Assembly (NCBI GenBank): GCA_963721075.1
Contig: CAVRHV010000007.1
Span: 189,075 to 253,074, forward strand
Source: DATFVA01 sp963721075
GTDB lineage: Bacteria; Bacteroidota; Ignavibacteria; Ignavibacteriales; Ignavibacteriaceae
Length of the DNA: 64,000 nucleotides
Direction of reading: 5' to 3'
Numbering within the stretch: position 1 is the first letter of the stretch; each line of letters opens with the position of its first letter. A model generated the notes under the pieces. The model saw only the letters and a program-made list of their open reading frames with translations, was not told the origin of the DNA and searched no databases. The position numbers and the translations under genes are program-made. This document shows positions 26,824 through 36,586 of the stretch, piece by piece.

Positions 26824-28719
26824 CTAGTTCACCATAGAGATCATTGTTGAAATTTCGTCTACCATCTCATCAGTGTTCCCTGAGAACCCGACTTTCATAA
26901 ACCTTATATCGCCGTTCCCATCAATAACAAACTTTGTAGGGATTCCGCTGACCCTGTAGTCTTCAATTACTTTATTATCATTATCCAGAAGTACATGAAA
27001 AGGATAATTATGCTCTTCAATGAATTCCTTAGCATTTTCTTTTTTATCTTCGGCGTTTTCCCATGAATTTATGAAAAGAAACTGGACATTTTTATTGGAC
27101 TGATACAGCTCAATAGCTTTCTGCATCCCCGGAAATGAAGCTTTGCAAGGTCCGCACCAGGTTGCCCAGAAATCGATAACCACAGTTTTTCCCTTCAGTG
27201 ATTTAAGTGAGACCCTGCGTCCGTTAAGATCAATAAGAGTAAAATCAGGGGCGGGGTGCTTCATAATCTCTTTTTCCAGTCTGGCTACCAGGAGCTGCTT
27301 CCCTACTGATTCAAACTGTGAAATATATGAATCGAATCCTGCTGAAGAACCGTGTTCCTTTGTATAAATTTCTTTAAGCATGGATTTCATTTCGGGAGTT
27401 GCTTTTCCCTGTTTTATATATCCTTCTATTTCATTTTTTGCCGCATCAGTATTACCATTGGCAACGAGTATCTTAGTATACAGCTGATTTACATCTTCAT
27501 CCTGCCCCTTGGTTAAGTTTTTCGCTTCGTTCAACGGTGCTTCGGCTTCCTCAACCTTTCCAAGGGTATATAAAGCTTTGGCAGACGCGTATAAATTCAT
27601 CCCCAGCATACTTTGCCGGTCTTCTTTCCATTCTTCTTTACTCTGATATTTGGGTTGTTGCCCGGTAGGATTATTCAATTCCTGTCTCGAACGTTCAACT
27701 CCCAGGTTTGCGATGTCAAGTGCAATCTGAGGATATTTATTATCTTCAAGCATCTTTGTGGAAATCGAATAAAATCTGTAGGTAGAGAACTTAGAAGCGT
27801 TAGCAGTAAAAAAATCTAATAGAGTTTTATACTTGTTCTTCTGGAAATAATTCACTGCCATGGCATCGTAGAAATTTGTGAGATAATCGCTCTTAGGATA
27901 GGCTGTCTCAAATTCTTCCAGCATTTTAAGCTTTTTATACGAATCAGGTTCATTATAAAAGGCTTCATATTTCTCTCCCTGAACAAATTGACTCTGAGGA
28001 TACCTGTCTTCAAGCATCTTCTTATAAGTATCGGCTCTGTTAGGCATATCGGCCTTGTCATACCACTCTGCAAGAACGACATAATCTTTTTCCTTATCAG
28101 CGTGAGAGTACAATCCCGATAATTCCCTTATGATAATTGAAGATGCATTATCCTTATTAAGCTTGGTCTCCACTCCCAGATACGGCCCCATATAATCATT
28201 TTTAATATCCGGGTTGGCTTCAAAATCTTTTTTGAAATAATACAGCGATGAATCAAAATTTCTGTCCATATCCAGGTAATAGCTGCCCCATGTATAAATA
28301 GCAGACGCATATCCTGCATAACTGCCGGGCACCACATTGCCCTTATCATCATACATATAAACCCGGTATCCAAGTTTATGATCATTATCAATATCTTCAC
28401 CACTCTTAAATTTTATCAGGATACCCCTGGTCGAATCCGTGGTAGCAATTTTACCTTTCCAGCCCTCTCTGGATTTCTGCATTTCAACCTGCCTGGTTTC
28501 ATCCAGATCTGTACTGTACAGATAAGCAACCAGACTGATCTGAGATGCATCCTTCAATCCTGTGCTATCAGGATTATAGACAACAGTTATTTCTTCTCCC
28601 GCTTTTGGTTTAACGGGTTCAGTGGAAAACTTTTCTTTTATTTTAACTTCATTTGAGCAGGATTGGAGCAGGATTAGTGAAGCTGCAAAGATCAATAGAA
28701 TAAGTGCACTTTTTTTCAT
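26824..28719 (-). CDS. lipoprotein with C-terminal thioredoxin (TlpA/ResA-like) domain
   Basis: 631 residues. The signal peptide ends in lipobox LLQSC, giving lipidation at about C21. The middle ~430 residues are helical repeat-like (tetratricopeptide style, for example QFVQGEKYEAFYNEPDSYKK, ALYTLGKVEEAEAPLNEAKN). The C-terminal thioredoxin fold has FWATWCGPCKASFPGMQKAI (CGPC redox pair), GRRVSLKSLKGKTVVIDF and the cis-proline region VSGIPTKFVID. Likely a periplasmic thiol-disulfide reductase tethered to a membrane, similar to the long TlpA-like proteins of Bacteroidetes. Partner unknown. Confidence 0.88.
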   Translation of the reverse strand: MKKSALILLIFAASLILLQSCSNEVKIKEKFSTEPVKPKAGEEITVVYNPDSTGLKDASQISLVAYLYSTDLDETRQVEMQKSREGWKGKIATTDSTRGILIKFKSGEDIDNDHKLGYRVYMYDDKGNVVPGSYAGYASAIYTWGSYYLDMDRNFDSSLYYFKKDFEANPDIKNDYMGPYLGVETKLNKDNASSIIIRELSGLYSHADKEKDYVVLAEWYDKADMPNRADTYKKMLEDRYPQSQFVQGEKYEAFYNEPDSYKKLKMLEEFETAYPKSDYLTNFYDAMAVNYFQKNKYKTLLDFFTANASKFSTYRFYSISTKMLEDNKYPQIALDIANLGVERSRQELNNPTGQQPKYQSKEEWKEDRQSMLGMNLYASAKALYTLGKVEEAEAPLNEAKNLTKGQDEDVNQLYTKILVANGNTDAAKNEIEGYIKQGKATPEMKSMLKEIYTKEHGSSAGFDSYISQFESVGKQLLVARLEKEIMKHPAPDFTLIDLNGRRVSLKSLKGKTVVIDFWATWCGPCKASFPGMQKAIELYQSNKNVQFLFINSWENAEDKKENAKEFIEEHNYPFHVLLDNDNKVIEDYRVSGIPTKFVIDGNGDIRFMKVGFSGNTDEMVDEISTMISMVN

Positions 28720-28767
28720 AGGGTTTCCATCTTTTCAAAATTTCGCGGTTATAAATAACAAACTTAA

Positions 28768-29607
28768 TTAATATTTGAAATGCTTAATTTGTTCACCCTT
28801 CTCGTCAATCTCCGTCATAGCTTCAATACCAAGCTGAAGATGGAGTTCCGAAAAGTTTTCAGTGACCAAACGATCTGATTCGGTAGTTTTTATACCTTCG
28901 GGAACCATCGGCATATCTGAAACAAGGAGTAAGGCACCATGCGGTATCTGGTTTACAAGTCCTACTATAAAAAGTGTGGCTGTCTCCATATCAATTCCTA
29001 TAGTTGAAAGTCTTTTAAGATAATCCTTGAAAGCTTTATCCCATTCCCATACCCTTCTGTTTGTTGTATAGACAACGCCTGTTCTGTATTCAAGATTTCT
29101 TGCAATGAGTTTTTCTGAAACGAACTTGTGAAGCTTAAATGAAGGAAGGGCGGGAACTTCCTTCGGCATATAATCATCACTGGTACCTTCACCCCTTATT
29201 GCCGCAATAGGCAGAATAAAATGACCAATCTCAGTGGAACGCTTCAATCCTCCGCACTTACCAAGAAATAATACGCCCTTAGGATTCCTTGCTACCAGCA
29301 GATCCATTATTGTTGCTGCATTAGCAGATCCCATTCCGAAATTAATAATGCTGAGTCCATTTGAATTGGTAGCTGTCTGCATCGGCTTGCCTATGCCCTT
29401 GATATCACAGGAAAATTGATCTGCGAAAGAGCTTACATAATTGTGGAAATTGGTAAGCAGCATATAATCGCCAAACTCATCTATCTTCGTTCCTGTATAT
29501 CTTGGCAGCCAGTCTTTAGCAATATCAAGTTTGGTCTTAAAGGAATTGTTTTTATGTGATTTGGTTTTCAGTGTGGTACTCTGGTTTGAGGATTGTGTTC
29601 GTTTCAT
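28768..29607 (-). CDS. amn: AMP nucleosidase, short form
   Basis: 279 residues. It matches the nucleoside-phosphorylase fold with FGMGSANAATIMDLL, LFLGKCGGLKRSTEIGHFIL, a catalytic-region IGIDMETATLFIVG and ALLLVSDMP. The E. coli enzyme is about 480 residues with an extra N-terminal regulatory domain that is absent here, as in the short AMP nucleosidases of Bacteroidetes. Reaction: AMP + H2O to adenine + ribose-5-phosphate. It diverges from the PAP2 gene with about 57 bases between starts. Confidence 0.85.
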   Translation of the reverse strand: MKRTQSSNQSTTLKTKSHKNNSFKTKLDIAKDWLPRYTGTKIDEFGDYMLLTNFHNYVSSFADQFSCDIKGIGKPMQTATNSNGLSIINFGMGSANAATIMDLLVARNPKGVLFLGKCGGLKRSTEIGHFILPIAAIRGEGTSDDYMPKEVPALPSFKLHKFVSEKLIARNLEYRTGVVYTTNRRVWEWDKAFKDYLKRLSTIGIDMETATLFIVGLVNQIPHGALLLVSDMPMVPEGIKTTESDRLVTENFSELHLQLGIEAMTEIDEKGEQIKHFKY

Positions 29608-29664
29608 ATATCTTGTAGTTGTTCTTCTTTAGAAATTAAAGTTATAAAAAATCCGGGACATTTC

Positions 29665-30372
29665 ATGCAGAAAGGATTCAGGAATTTCCTAGAAAAATCA
29701 GGCTTAAATGAAGTGAAGGTGCTTCTTATAGTCCTGACTGTACTTGCAGGTATTCTGATATTCATAAGTATAGCCGATGAGGTTGTAGAAGGCGAGACGC
29801 AGCATTTTGATAATTATATACTGAAATCCCTTCGGGAGCCGGGCGATGTTTCCACTCCTGCTTTTCCTGAGTGGGTAACGGATGCAATGAAAGATATTAC
29901 TTCCCTGGGAAGCGGAACCGTTATCGTTCTGGTTACTTTATTTGTAACAGGGTATCTGCTGCTGAGGAAGAAATATTACTGGCTCGGACTAGTACTCATT
30001 GCTACGATCGGGGGAGCGCTTCTTGTATGGGGATTAAAAGAATTCATAGGGAGAACAAGACCAACTGTAGTGACGCATCTCCTGGAGGAAAAATCATTAA
30101 GTTTTCCCAGCGGACATTCAATGATGTCGGCAATTGTCTATTTAACTCAGGCAACTCTCCTTAGCAGAATTGAAGAAAACAGGAAGGCTAAGATCTACAT
30201 TATTTCTGTAGCCCTCCTGCTCACATTTCTGATAGGCATAAGCAGAGTATATATTGGCGTTCATTATCCCACCGACGTGCTCGCCGGATGGATTGCAGGT
30301 ATAAGCTGGGCCCTTCTCTGCTGGTATATTGCCTCACTTCTTGAGAAAAGAAATAACTCTCAACCAGGCTGA
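29665..30372 (+). CDS. PAP2-superfamily membrane phosphatase
   Basis: 235 residues from the ATG at 29665. An open frame extends to 29593, but that would overlap the divergent amn start. Six predicted spans. Phosphatase motifs: KEFIGRTRPT (KX6RP type), SFPSGHSMMSA (PSGH) and SRVYIGVHYPTDVLAGW (SRX5HX3D). The family dephosphorylates undecaprenyl pyrophosphate or phosphatidic-acid-like lipids; the exact substrate is unknown here. A long N-terminal cytoplasmic segment precedes the first span. Confidence 0.9.
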   Translation: MQKGFRNFLEKSGLNEVKVLLIVLTVLAGILIFISIADEVVEGETQHFDNYILKSLREPGDVSTPAFPEWVTDAMKDITSLGSGTVIVLVTLFVTGYLLLRKKYYWLGLVLIATIGGALLVWGLKEFIGRTRPTVVTHLLEEKSLSFPSGHSMMSAIVYLTQATLLSRIEENRKAKIYIISVALLLTFLIGISRVYIGVHYPTDVLAGWIAGISWALLCWYIASLLEKRNNSQPG

Positions 30373-30393
30373 AACACCCTGACTATTAACAGC

Positions 30394-33072
30394 TTATTTA
30401 ATAAGGATCATTTTCCTTACGCTGTTAAATGATCCTGCACTTATTCGATATACATAAACGCCGCTGGACAGTTTGCTGCCGTCGAAATTAACCTCGTACT
30501 TCCCTGCCGGTTTAATATCGTTAACCAGTATAGCAACTTCTTCTCCCAGAGAATTAAATACCTTTAAAGATACTAATTCTTTCTCCGGCAGCTGATAAGA
30601 AATAACCGTTGCAGGGTTAAATGGATTAGGGTAATTCTGCTTGAGTGAATAAGTCAGCGTTAACTCATTATTCACTTCTACGGGACCATAAACTTTGAAT
30701 GATCCGTCATAATCTATTTGTTTCAGCCTGTAAAAAGCTTTACCCTGAACAGGATTTTTGTCTGTGTAGGAGTACTCCATCTTTTCTGAAGTTGAACCTT
30801 GTCCATCAACAAATCCCATAACTTCCCATTTTTGGCCGAACGATGATCGCTGTATCTCGAAGCCTTTATTGTTAAGCTCGGAACCGGTCACCCATCTCAG
30901 CAATACTTCATCATTATCAATGGAAGCTGTAAATGATGTCAGTTCAACCGGGACAGCCGTATAAACCAGGATTCCGATATCATCCACGTACCATCCGTCG
31001 GCATTTATGGAGCCATCACTTTTAAGTTCAAATTTTATTTTGACCTGACTGCTGTTATAATCGGCAAGACTTATCTCTTCGTGAACCCAATTCGGCCGCT
31101 CACCATTATATAATGGTTCATTTGGAGGTTGAAAAGATCCTGAACCGGGTATTGTATATTCCCCTCCAAGCGGAGTCCAGGTGCTTCCGTTATTTGTTGA
31201 AATTTCGACCTGTCCGTAATCCCATCCTGGTTCGAGAGAATACTTTGTCCAGAAAGATAAACGCGGATTTACGTTTTCTGATAGATCAATTGCATTTGTC
31301 AGCGTCATCGTTACCGTAGCGTTACTCGAGTAGTTGCCATCCTTGCTGTCGGTGTAACATACAGGCGGAGTATAAAATGCTGCTGTCGTTGATTCCCAGT
31401 GCGGTGTTGAGGGGGTAGAAGTTATTGTCCAGTAGTTTGTGGGATCGTTGGTTGAATCGATGAATACATATTCGGGTGTTCCAATGATTATTGTCAATGT
31501 GTCTGTTCCTATGAACTCACCCTCAGAATAATTCGTCAGCACGAGGGAAATCTCTTCTTCAACCTGTGCATCAGGAGAAATAGTGAATGTTAGGGGCGTT
31601 AGTGCCGCTGCGGTCGAACGTGCCGAAATAGAATCAAGTGCAGTGGTGCCGTTATTCACAGTCAGATCAGGACTTAAAGAAGAAAGTTCTGATGTAAAGC
31701 CATAAGCTGAAGACAAACCCTTATTCTTAAACGTCGGGACCATTTCAACCTGATCACCGGGATTAAAATACTGGTTATCGTATCCCGGCGATTCCACAGT
31801 CACATATTCACCTGCAACAAGAGAATTATAAATAAGAGTCCATAATGTATTTTGCGCGATAGGAAATATCCTTGACTGCGAGGGCCAGAAATAGTCTGAA
31901 CTCGTTCCTATCTCAATAGTGTAGCCGTATATTTTGTTTTTGGTTGTCTGTTCACCATAGAGCCAATCCCTGGCAGCGCCGTTTGAGTTGTATCCTAAAA
32001 TATAGCCGCCTGTACCATATACAAATCCATTACCATTAACCATATCAGTACAGAAGTCAACATAAATTTCTTCATCGGGACAAGCCTGGTTTATGTAGCC
32101 CCAGGGATAAAGTAAATCATTGCCAAAGGCATGCATATTAAAGTATGTCTTAATGTTTTTATCGAGAACAAAATCTCTTATAGCCTGTGATTCGGGTTCT
32201 GAGAAAGGTGCGCTGCCCCGATAAGTTTCATCGCAAGGATCAGGACTGGATCCAATATTATCATATCCCCACTGATAGCTATAGTTCCTGTTAAGATCTA
32301 TCCCGTAGCATCCGCTTCCGCTGTTCTTCCTGTTCTTTCGCCACATTCCTCCCCCGTTCGGGTCCGTCTGGCGGTTGTATTCATAACCATCTGCATTATA
32401 CACGGGAACACAATATATCTCTCTGTTATTAACCAGGTATGTGGCCAATGGATCTGTAGCGTAATTTTCCAGCAGGTACCACATAAAATACATTAAGCTT
32501 GACATTGAGGCGGGTTCGCGGGCGTGAATAAGTGCATCAAATCCTACGGAAGGTTCATTCTCCTGAACATTAGGGTTATCGGAAATTTTTACGGCCCAGA
32601 TCGTTCTTCCTTCTACTGTTGTCCCGATAGAATATTTTTGTGTGATCAGATCAGGATACCGGGCATACATTGAATCAAGGTTTGCTGCGATCTCAGCATA
32701 TGTATAAAATCCTCCCATCGAACCGAAACCAAAACCATCAACTCCGTAATCCGATCTGCTCTGGTTTATCACGGCTTGCTTTTCATTTTCCGTCATCACG
32801 GGCAAAGAGTTATAGTAGGTAGACCAGTCATTAATCAGCATTGTATAATTAAGACCACTGTTCTGCAGCTGAGCAAATTCATCTTCATTTAGAAATAAAG
32901 AAATTGAATTATCCTTATCCGTAAATCCTTCTTCAACATCAACTCCCGTAGAAGCCAGTATAGATGCATCTGAAGAATTATTCAAATAAATTTTTACCTG
33001 CTTAAAATTCTGAGAATAGCTGAATACTGATAAACAAAAGAATGCAGCAATAAAAAACAAGAAAGTTTTCAT
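30394..33072 (-). CDS. secreted M14 zinc carboxypeptidase with T9SS sorting domain
   Basis: 892 residues from the ATG at 33070-33072 (a TTG two codons earlier is less likely). Signal peptide KTFLFFIAAFFCLSVFSYS. M14 catalytic domain (about 110-430) with zinc ligands in ALIHAREPASMSSL and TYFNMHAFGN, substrate-binding MWRKNRKNSGSGCYGIDLNR and the general-base glutamate in YGYTIEIGTSSD. Then an Ig-like region, a jelly-roll/carbohydrate-module-like part (PRLSFWTKYSLEPGWDYG), a VELTSFTASIDNDEVLLRW domain and the sorting domain (NYPNPFNPATVISYQ, RKMILIK). Likely cleaves C-terminal residues from environmental peptides. Confidence 0.93.
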   Translation of the reverse strand: MKTFLFFIAAFFCLSVFSYSQNFKQVKIYLNNSSDASILASTGVDVEEGFTDKDNSISLFLNEDEFAQLQNSGLNYTMLINDWSTYYNSLPVMTENEKQAVINQSRSDYGVDGFGFGSMGGFYTYAEIAANLDSMYARYPDLITQKYSIGTTVEGRTIWAVKISDNPNVQENEPSVGFDALIHAREPASMSSLMYFMWYLLENYATDPLATYLVNNREIYCVPVYNADGYEYNRQTDPNGGGMWRKNRKNSGSGCYGIDLNRNYSYQWGYDNIGSSPDPCDETYRGSAPFSEPESQAIRDFVLDKNIKTYFNMHAFGNDLLYPWGYINQACPDEEIYVDFCTDMVNGNGFVYGTGGYILGYNSNGAARDWLYGEQTTKNKIYGYTIEIGTSSDYFWPSQSRIFPIAQNTLWTLIYNSLVAGEYVTVESPGYDNQYFNPGDQVEMVPTFKNKGLSSAYGFTSELSSLSPDLTVNNGTTALDSISARSTAAALTPLTFTISPDAQVEEEISLVLTNYSEGEFIGTDTLTIIIGTPEYVFIDSTNDPTNYWTITSTPSTPHWESTTAAFYTPPVCYTDSKDGNYSSNATVTMTLTNAIDLSENVNPRLSFWTKYSLEPGWDYGQVEISTNNGSTWTPLGGEYTIPGSGSFQPPNEPLYNGERPNWVHEEISLADYNSSQVKIKFELKSDGSINADGWYVDDIGILVYTAVPVELTSFTASIDNDEVLLRWVTGSELNNKGFEIQRSSFGQKWEVMGFVDGQGSTSEKMEYSYTDKNPVQGKAFYRLKQIDYDGSFKVYGPVEVNNELTLTYSLKQNYPNPFNPATVISYQLPEKELVSLKVFNSLGEEVAILVNDIKPAGKYEVNFDGSKLSSGVYVYRISAGSFNSVRKMILIK

Positions 33073-33271
33073 CCCCAATCCTTATTTTAATAGATAGTTG
33101 ATTACAAAATAGTATAAATTCTATTACCAAATAAAATTTTTTCGAAGAAATCTGACTTTCAGGGGGAAGGTCCGGAAGATGGGAAACAGGTTGAATATTT
33201 CATCCTGTCTCTGTTGAATTTATCAACAAGTATGACAAAATGGCAGACTCACTGTTTACCCTTTCTTTGAC

Positions 33272-33304
33272 TGCCTTTTATCTGCCTTTTACATGCCTTT
33301 TGAA
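33272..33304 (+). repeat. short 11-bp-period repeat, 3 units
   Basis: Three consecutive 11-bp units TGCCTTTTATC, TGCCTTTTACA, TGCCTTTTGAA. They lie in the 331-base gap 33073-33403 upstream of the M14 gene. The unit sequence differs from that of arrays A and B but the period is the same. The gap also holds AGTATGACA at 33229 and 33369, the second within the hairpin TGACA-TTT-TGTCA. No gene is seen in this gap. Confidence 0.6.
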
Positions 33305-33403
33305 CTCAGAATGAGACAGTTCGAAAACAATGAATAAATGCATTTTTCGCCTGTTGGATATCTCTACAGTATGACATTTTGTCAGTGTCTCAGGATGATT
33401 TTT

Positions 33404-35473
33404 TTATCCCAGATTTCGCACAAAATTTATATTTTTTATTTCACCTGCAATGATAAGAGTATCATCAGCTTTAATGATGTATTCAGGACTTGGAATGGCG
33501 TTTATTTTCTCTCCCTTTTTCTCTTTGATCTTTACTGATAATACATCTACCCCATATTGTCTCCGGATGTTCAATTCCCTGATTGATTTTCCTATGAACG
33601 ATTTTGGAGGTGCTATTTCTATTATCGAATAACCTTCCATAAAATGAACCATTGGCTCTTCTTCTTTCATGGTTATCAGACTTGCAAGATTGGATGTAAG
33701 TTCTCTTCGTTCTATTTCCCGATCGTATGCATCCTGAATATCTTTTCTCCAGATTACCCCGATAATTTTTCTCGAATTATTGTCGGCAACAACCGGCAGT
33801 CCGTCAAAAGAATATTTACGCAGCTTATCAAGTGCGTTCTGACAATTATCATCAGGGGAGATCGTTTCAAATTCAGGATTGAAAATGTCACCGGCAATTA
33901 AAAGGTTTTGCAACGACTCCCGTTCGTACAGAAAATCTTTTATATCATGAATTGAAATCATTCCGCTCACATGTCCTTCAGAATCAACTACCGGAAAATC
34001 GGCCTCTTTCCCCCTTATAATACGGTTGACAATCTGACTGAAATTATCTGTTATCAGTATTGATTCGAATTCCTTTCGGTATACATCCTTTACATAAATT
34101 GATTCCATAATATTGGTTTCCATTCCTTCTTTCAAACCAATATTTCTGAGCACCAGTTTTAATGTATATATAGATTCCCTCGATAATTTTGAAGAAATAA
34201 TCATACTCATTATGCATGTAATCATTAAGGGGAGAATAATGTGGTAATCATTAGTCAGTTCAAAGACAATTATAATAGCGGTTATTGGGGCCCTCGTAGT
34301 CCCCGCAACGAGTCCTCCCATCGCAACCAGTGCATACGCGCCGGGAGATGCAGTAATATCAGGGAAATAGGAATGCACAAAAGTCCCGAAGAAATAACCT
34401 AGCATAGCGCCCATAAATAGTGAGGGTGCAAAGATACCGCCGGATCCACCGGAACCAAGGGTTAGAGAGGTGGCTAATATTTTCATAAAAATTAATATCA
34501 AAGCCACATACCAGATCATCTTCCCATATAATGCGATGTTTATGGAATCATATCCTACTCCCATTACCTGAGGAAAAGCCAGAGCTATTACACCTATGCC
34601 GAGTCCGCCAAGTGCGGGTTTGAAGCTTTCATGAATTTTTATGCGGTTATCAAATATCTCCTCACAATAGTAGAGTGTCTTTATAAAGAGATATGCAACC
34701 AGACCAGATGCAGCACCCAGAATAAAATAAAATCCAATTTCTACCGGAGAGGCCAGCTGATATTTGGGTACGATAAAAGCCGCAAAGTTACCTTCAAAAG
34801 TATGTGAAATCACCGTGGCCATTACTGAGGAGATAACTATCGGGGAGAATTGCGCAACGGCGAAGTCCATCAACACAATCTCAACAGCAAATAGAGCACC
34901 GGCAATGGGAGCATTAAAAGCGGCAGCTATGCCCGCAGCGGCTCCGCAGCCTACCAGGGTTTTTAATCTTTTGGTCGAGACTCGCAAAAACTGACCAACT
35001 ACTGATCCAAGGCTCGAACCTATCTGAATAATAGGTCCTTCTCTTCCCACCGACCCGCCTGTACCAATCGAAATAGCTGAAGCTACGGCCTTAACAAAAG
35101 CTACCCTTCCTCTTATTTGTCCCCCTTTAAGCAGAATAGCCTGCATCACTTCGGGAACGCCATGGCCTTTTGCTTCGGGAGCCAGGTAATATATAATTGG
35201 CCCGACTATGATTCCCCCTATTATCGGAATGATGAGAATCCAAAACCAGGGAGTGTCCATAATATTCTGAAGCAGGTTACCTGAACCAGGGAATGAAAGA
35301 TCAGAAAAGAATTTTATCATCGCCCTTATGCCGATAGCCGAGAATCCTGCTAAAACCCCTATTATGATTGCTATAACAATCATAAAGGTATGCTCGGTCA
35401 TTTTAGCTCTTTCAAAAAGAGAGGTAGTTCGCAGGGAGAGTCGGGAATAAATCTTTTTTAAAGATACTTTCAC
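33404..35473 (-). CDS. ClC-family chloride channel/transporter with CBS and RCK_C domains
   Basis: 689 residues. The membrane part (about 25-440) has the ClC signatures GHGVPEVMQAI (selectivity region, H in place of S), GREGPIIQIGSSLG (gating glutamate), GSGGSGGIFAPSLFMGAMLG and TRAPITAIIIVFEL. The cytoplasmic end has two CBS domains (about 455-580) and a TrkA-C/RCK_C domain (about 605-689). GTG start at 35471-35473 with GGAG upstream. The gating glutamate is present, as in H+/Cl- exchangers. The CBS pair suggests nucleotide sensing. Confidence 0.93.
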   Translation of the reverse strand: MKVSLKKIYSRLSLRTTSLFERAKMTEHTFMIVIAIIIGVLAGFSAIGIRAMIKFFSDLSFPGSGNLLQNIMDTPWFWILIIPIIGGIIVGPIIYYLAPEAKGHGVPEVMQAILLKGGQIRGRVAFVKAVASAISIGTGGSVGREGPIIQIGSSLGSVVGQFLRVSTKRLKTLVGCGAAAGIAAAFNAPIAGALFAVEIVLMDFAVAQFSPIVISSVMATVISHTFEGNFAAFIVPKYQLASPVEIGFYFILGAASGLVAYLFIKTLYYCEEIFDNRIKIHESFKPALGGLGIGVIALAFPQVMGVGYDSINIALYGKMIWYVALILIFMKILATSLTLGSGGSGGIFAPSLFMGAMLGYFFGTFVHSYFPDITASPGAYALVAMGGLVAGTTRAPITAIIIVFELTNDYHIILPLMITCIMSMIISSKLSRESIYTLKLVLRNIGLKEGMETNIMESIYVKDVYRKEFESILITDNFSQIVNRIIRGKEADFPVVDSEGHVSGMISIHDIKDFLYERESLQNLLIAGDIFNPEFETISPDDNCQNALDKLRKYSFDGLPVVADNNSRKIIGVIWRKDIQDAYDREIERRELTSNLASLITMKEEEPMVHFMEGYSIIEIAPPKSFIGKSIRELNIRRQYGVDVLSVKIKEKKGEKINAIPSPEYIIKADDTLIIAGEIKNINFVRNLG

Positions 35474-35559
35474 CGTTTCTCCGGAATAAGAAAGGTTTTA
35501 GATACCGAGAATAAGAATTCGGACACGAACATTTGAAAAGGTTTCAGATTATTAGTTTG

Positions 35560-35997
35560 CTAAAATTTATAGGAAATACCCATTATGAATTTTCTTTCAC
35601 ACAAGACAGGATCTGAATTTTGAAATCCCATATAGATGTTAACAGGCATATCTGCTAAAGAAGGAGCATGTTTAGATCCCGATAAAATTCTCTCCGGAGT
35701 TAAACGCAAAGATTGCTGAGAAGTTGAATCCTGCTTTTCTTCTTTCTTTGGTTCATCTTTATTTATAACAAGCTTATAGACAAGGAAGCCTGCGATAATA
35801 ACTGCACCTACAATTATTAAGGTCGTGCCGTCGTCGCTTGTATTTTGAGATTGAGTAGTAGACCCGCTGCCGCCGGGAACGTCAGCTGTTTTGAACATTC
35901 CCTGTGCATAGGTATCTGGAGATGAAAAGATAACCTGCAGCCCGAAAATTATCAGCACAAGTACCGGGATGCATGTTTGGTAAATAGAGCGAAACAT
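35560..35997 (-). CDS. small exported or membrane protein of unknown function
   Basis: 145 residues. N-terminal hydrophobic segment (about 10-27, possible signal peptide), a serine/threonine/glycine-rich linker (GGSGSTTQSQNTSDDG), one membrane span (TTLIIVGAVIIAGFLVYKLV) and a charged end (KDEPKKEEKQD). The C-terminal ~45 residues end MGISYKF, which looks like a final beta-barrel strand. I do not recognise the family. It lies between the ClC gene and the GNAT gene on the same strand, with 125 bases of AT-rich sequence upstream. Confidence 0.65.
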   Translation of the reverse strand: MFRSIYQTCIPVLVLIIFGLQVIFSSPDTYAQGMFKTADVPGGSGSTTQSQNTSDDGTTLIIVGAVIIAGFLVYKLVINKDEPKKEEKQDSTSQQSLRLTPERILSGSKHAPSLADMPVNIYMGFQNSDPVLCERKFIMGISYKF

Positions 35998-36122
35998 CTT
36001 ATCCTCCGGTGAATTTCATTTTCACAATATAAGATAATTCATTTAAAACTGAATTACCAAACTCCCCCGTTATATTGTTTATCCGGTGTAATTAATAAAT
36101 AAATTAGAAAGAGATATAACTT

Positions 36123-36575
36123 TCATTTCTTTAATTCAACTACGAAGCTGTAACCATGCTTTTTAAAACCAAGCGATTCATAAAACTTGTGCGCATTCTC
36201 TCTCCGGAGGTGACTTGAAAGCACCATTTTATAACAGCCGCTCTCACGACTCTTTTCCATAGCAAAGTTCATCATAGCTTTACCAATACCTCTGCCCTGA
36301 AGATCTTTCCTGATAACTACGTCTTCTACAATGGCTGACGGTTCACCCCTGTGAGCAAGGTTATCCATAATCAGCAGGGCAAATGTTCCGACAACTTCAT
36401 TTTTATATTCGGCTAAATAGAGGTGATAATCGGGGTATGTGTTTAGCTTTTCAAATTTCTGTTCAGCTTCACGGAGTGAAATTTTGTCTTCGGGATCTTC
36501 GGTAAGTCCCTGGTATAATTTAAGGATTTCTTCAAGGTCACCCTTTTCAGCCGGTCTGATCCTGCAGCGAATCAT
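36123..36575 (-). CDS. GNAT-family N-acetyltransferase
   Basis: 150 residues. The acetyl-CoA-binding motif A is IVEDVVIRKDLQGRGIGKAM (QxxGxG type), and LRRENAHKFYESLGFKKHGY is the C-terminal motif B. N-terminal IRPAEKGDLEEILKL. The substrate cannot be told from sequence. It follows the metallophosphatase gene by 11 bases and is probably in the same transcript. Confidence 0.88.
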   Translation of the reverse strand: MIRCRIRPAEKGDLEEILKLYQGLTEDPEDKISLREAEQKFEKLNTYPDYHLYLAEYKNEVVGTFALLIMDNLAHRGEPSAIVEDVVIRKDLQGRGIGKAMMNFAMEKSRESGCYKMVLSSHLRRENAHKFYESLGFKKHGYSFVVELKK

Positions 36576-36586
36576 TTCTTTATTTG

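Noticed and set aside
29593..29664. Extended start of the PAP2 protein
   Set aside because: It would overlap the divergent amn start, and the residues CSFHISCSCSS look non-coding. The ATG at 29665 fits better.
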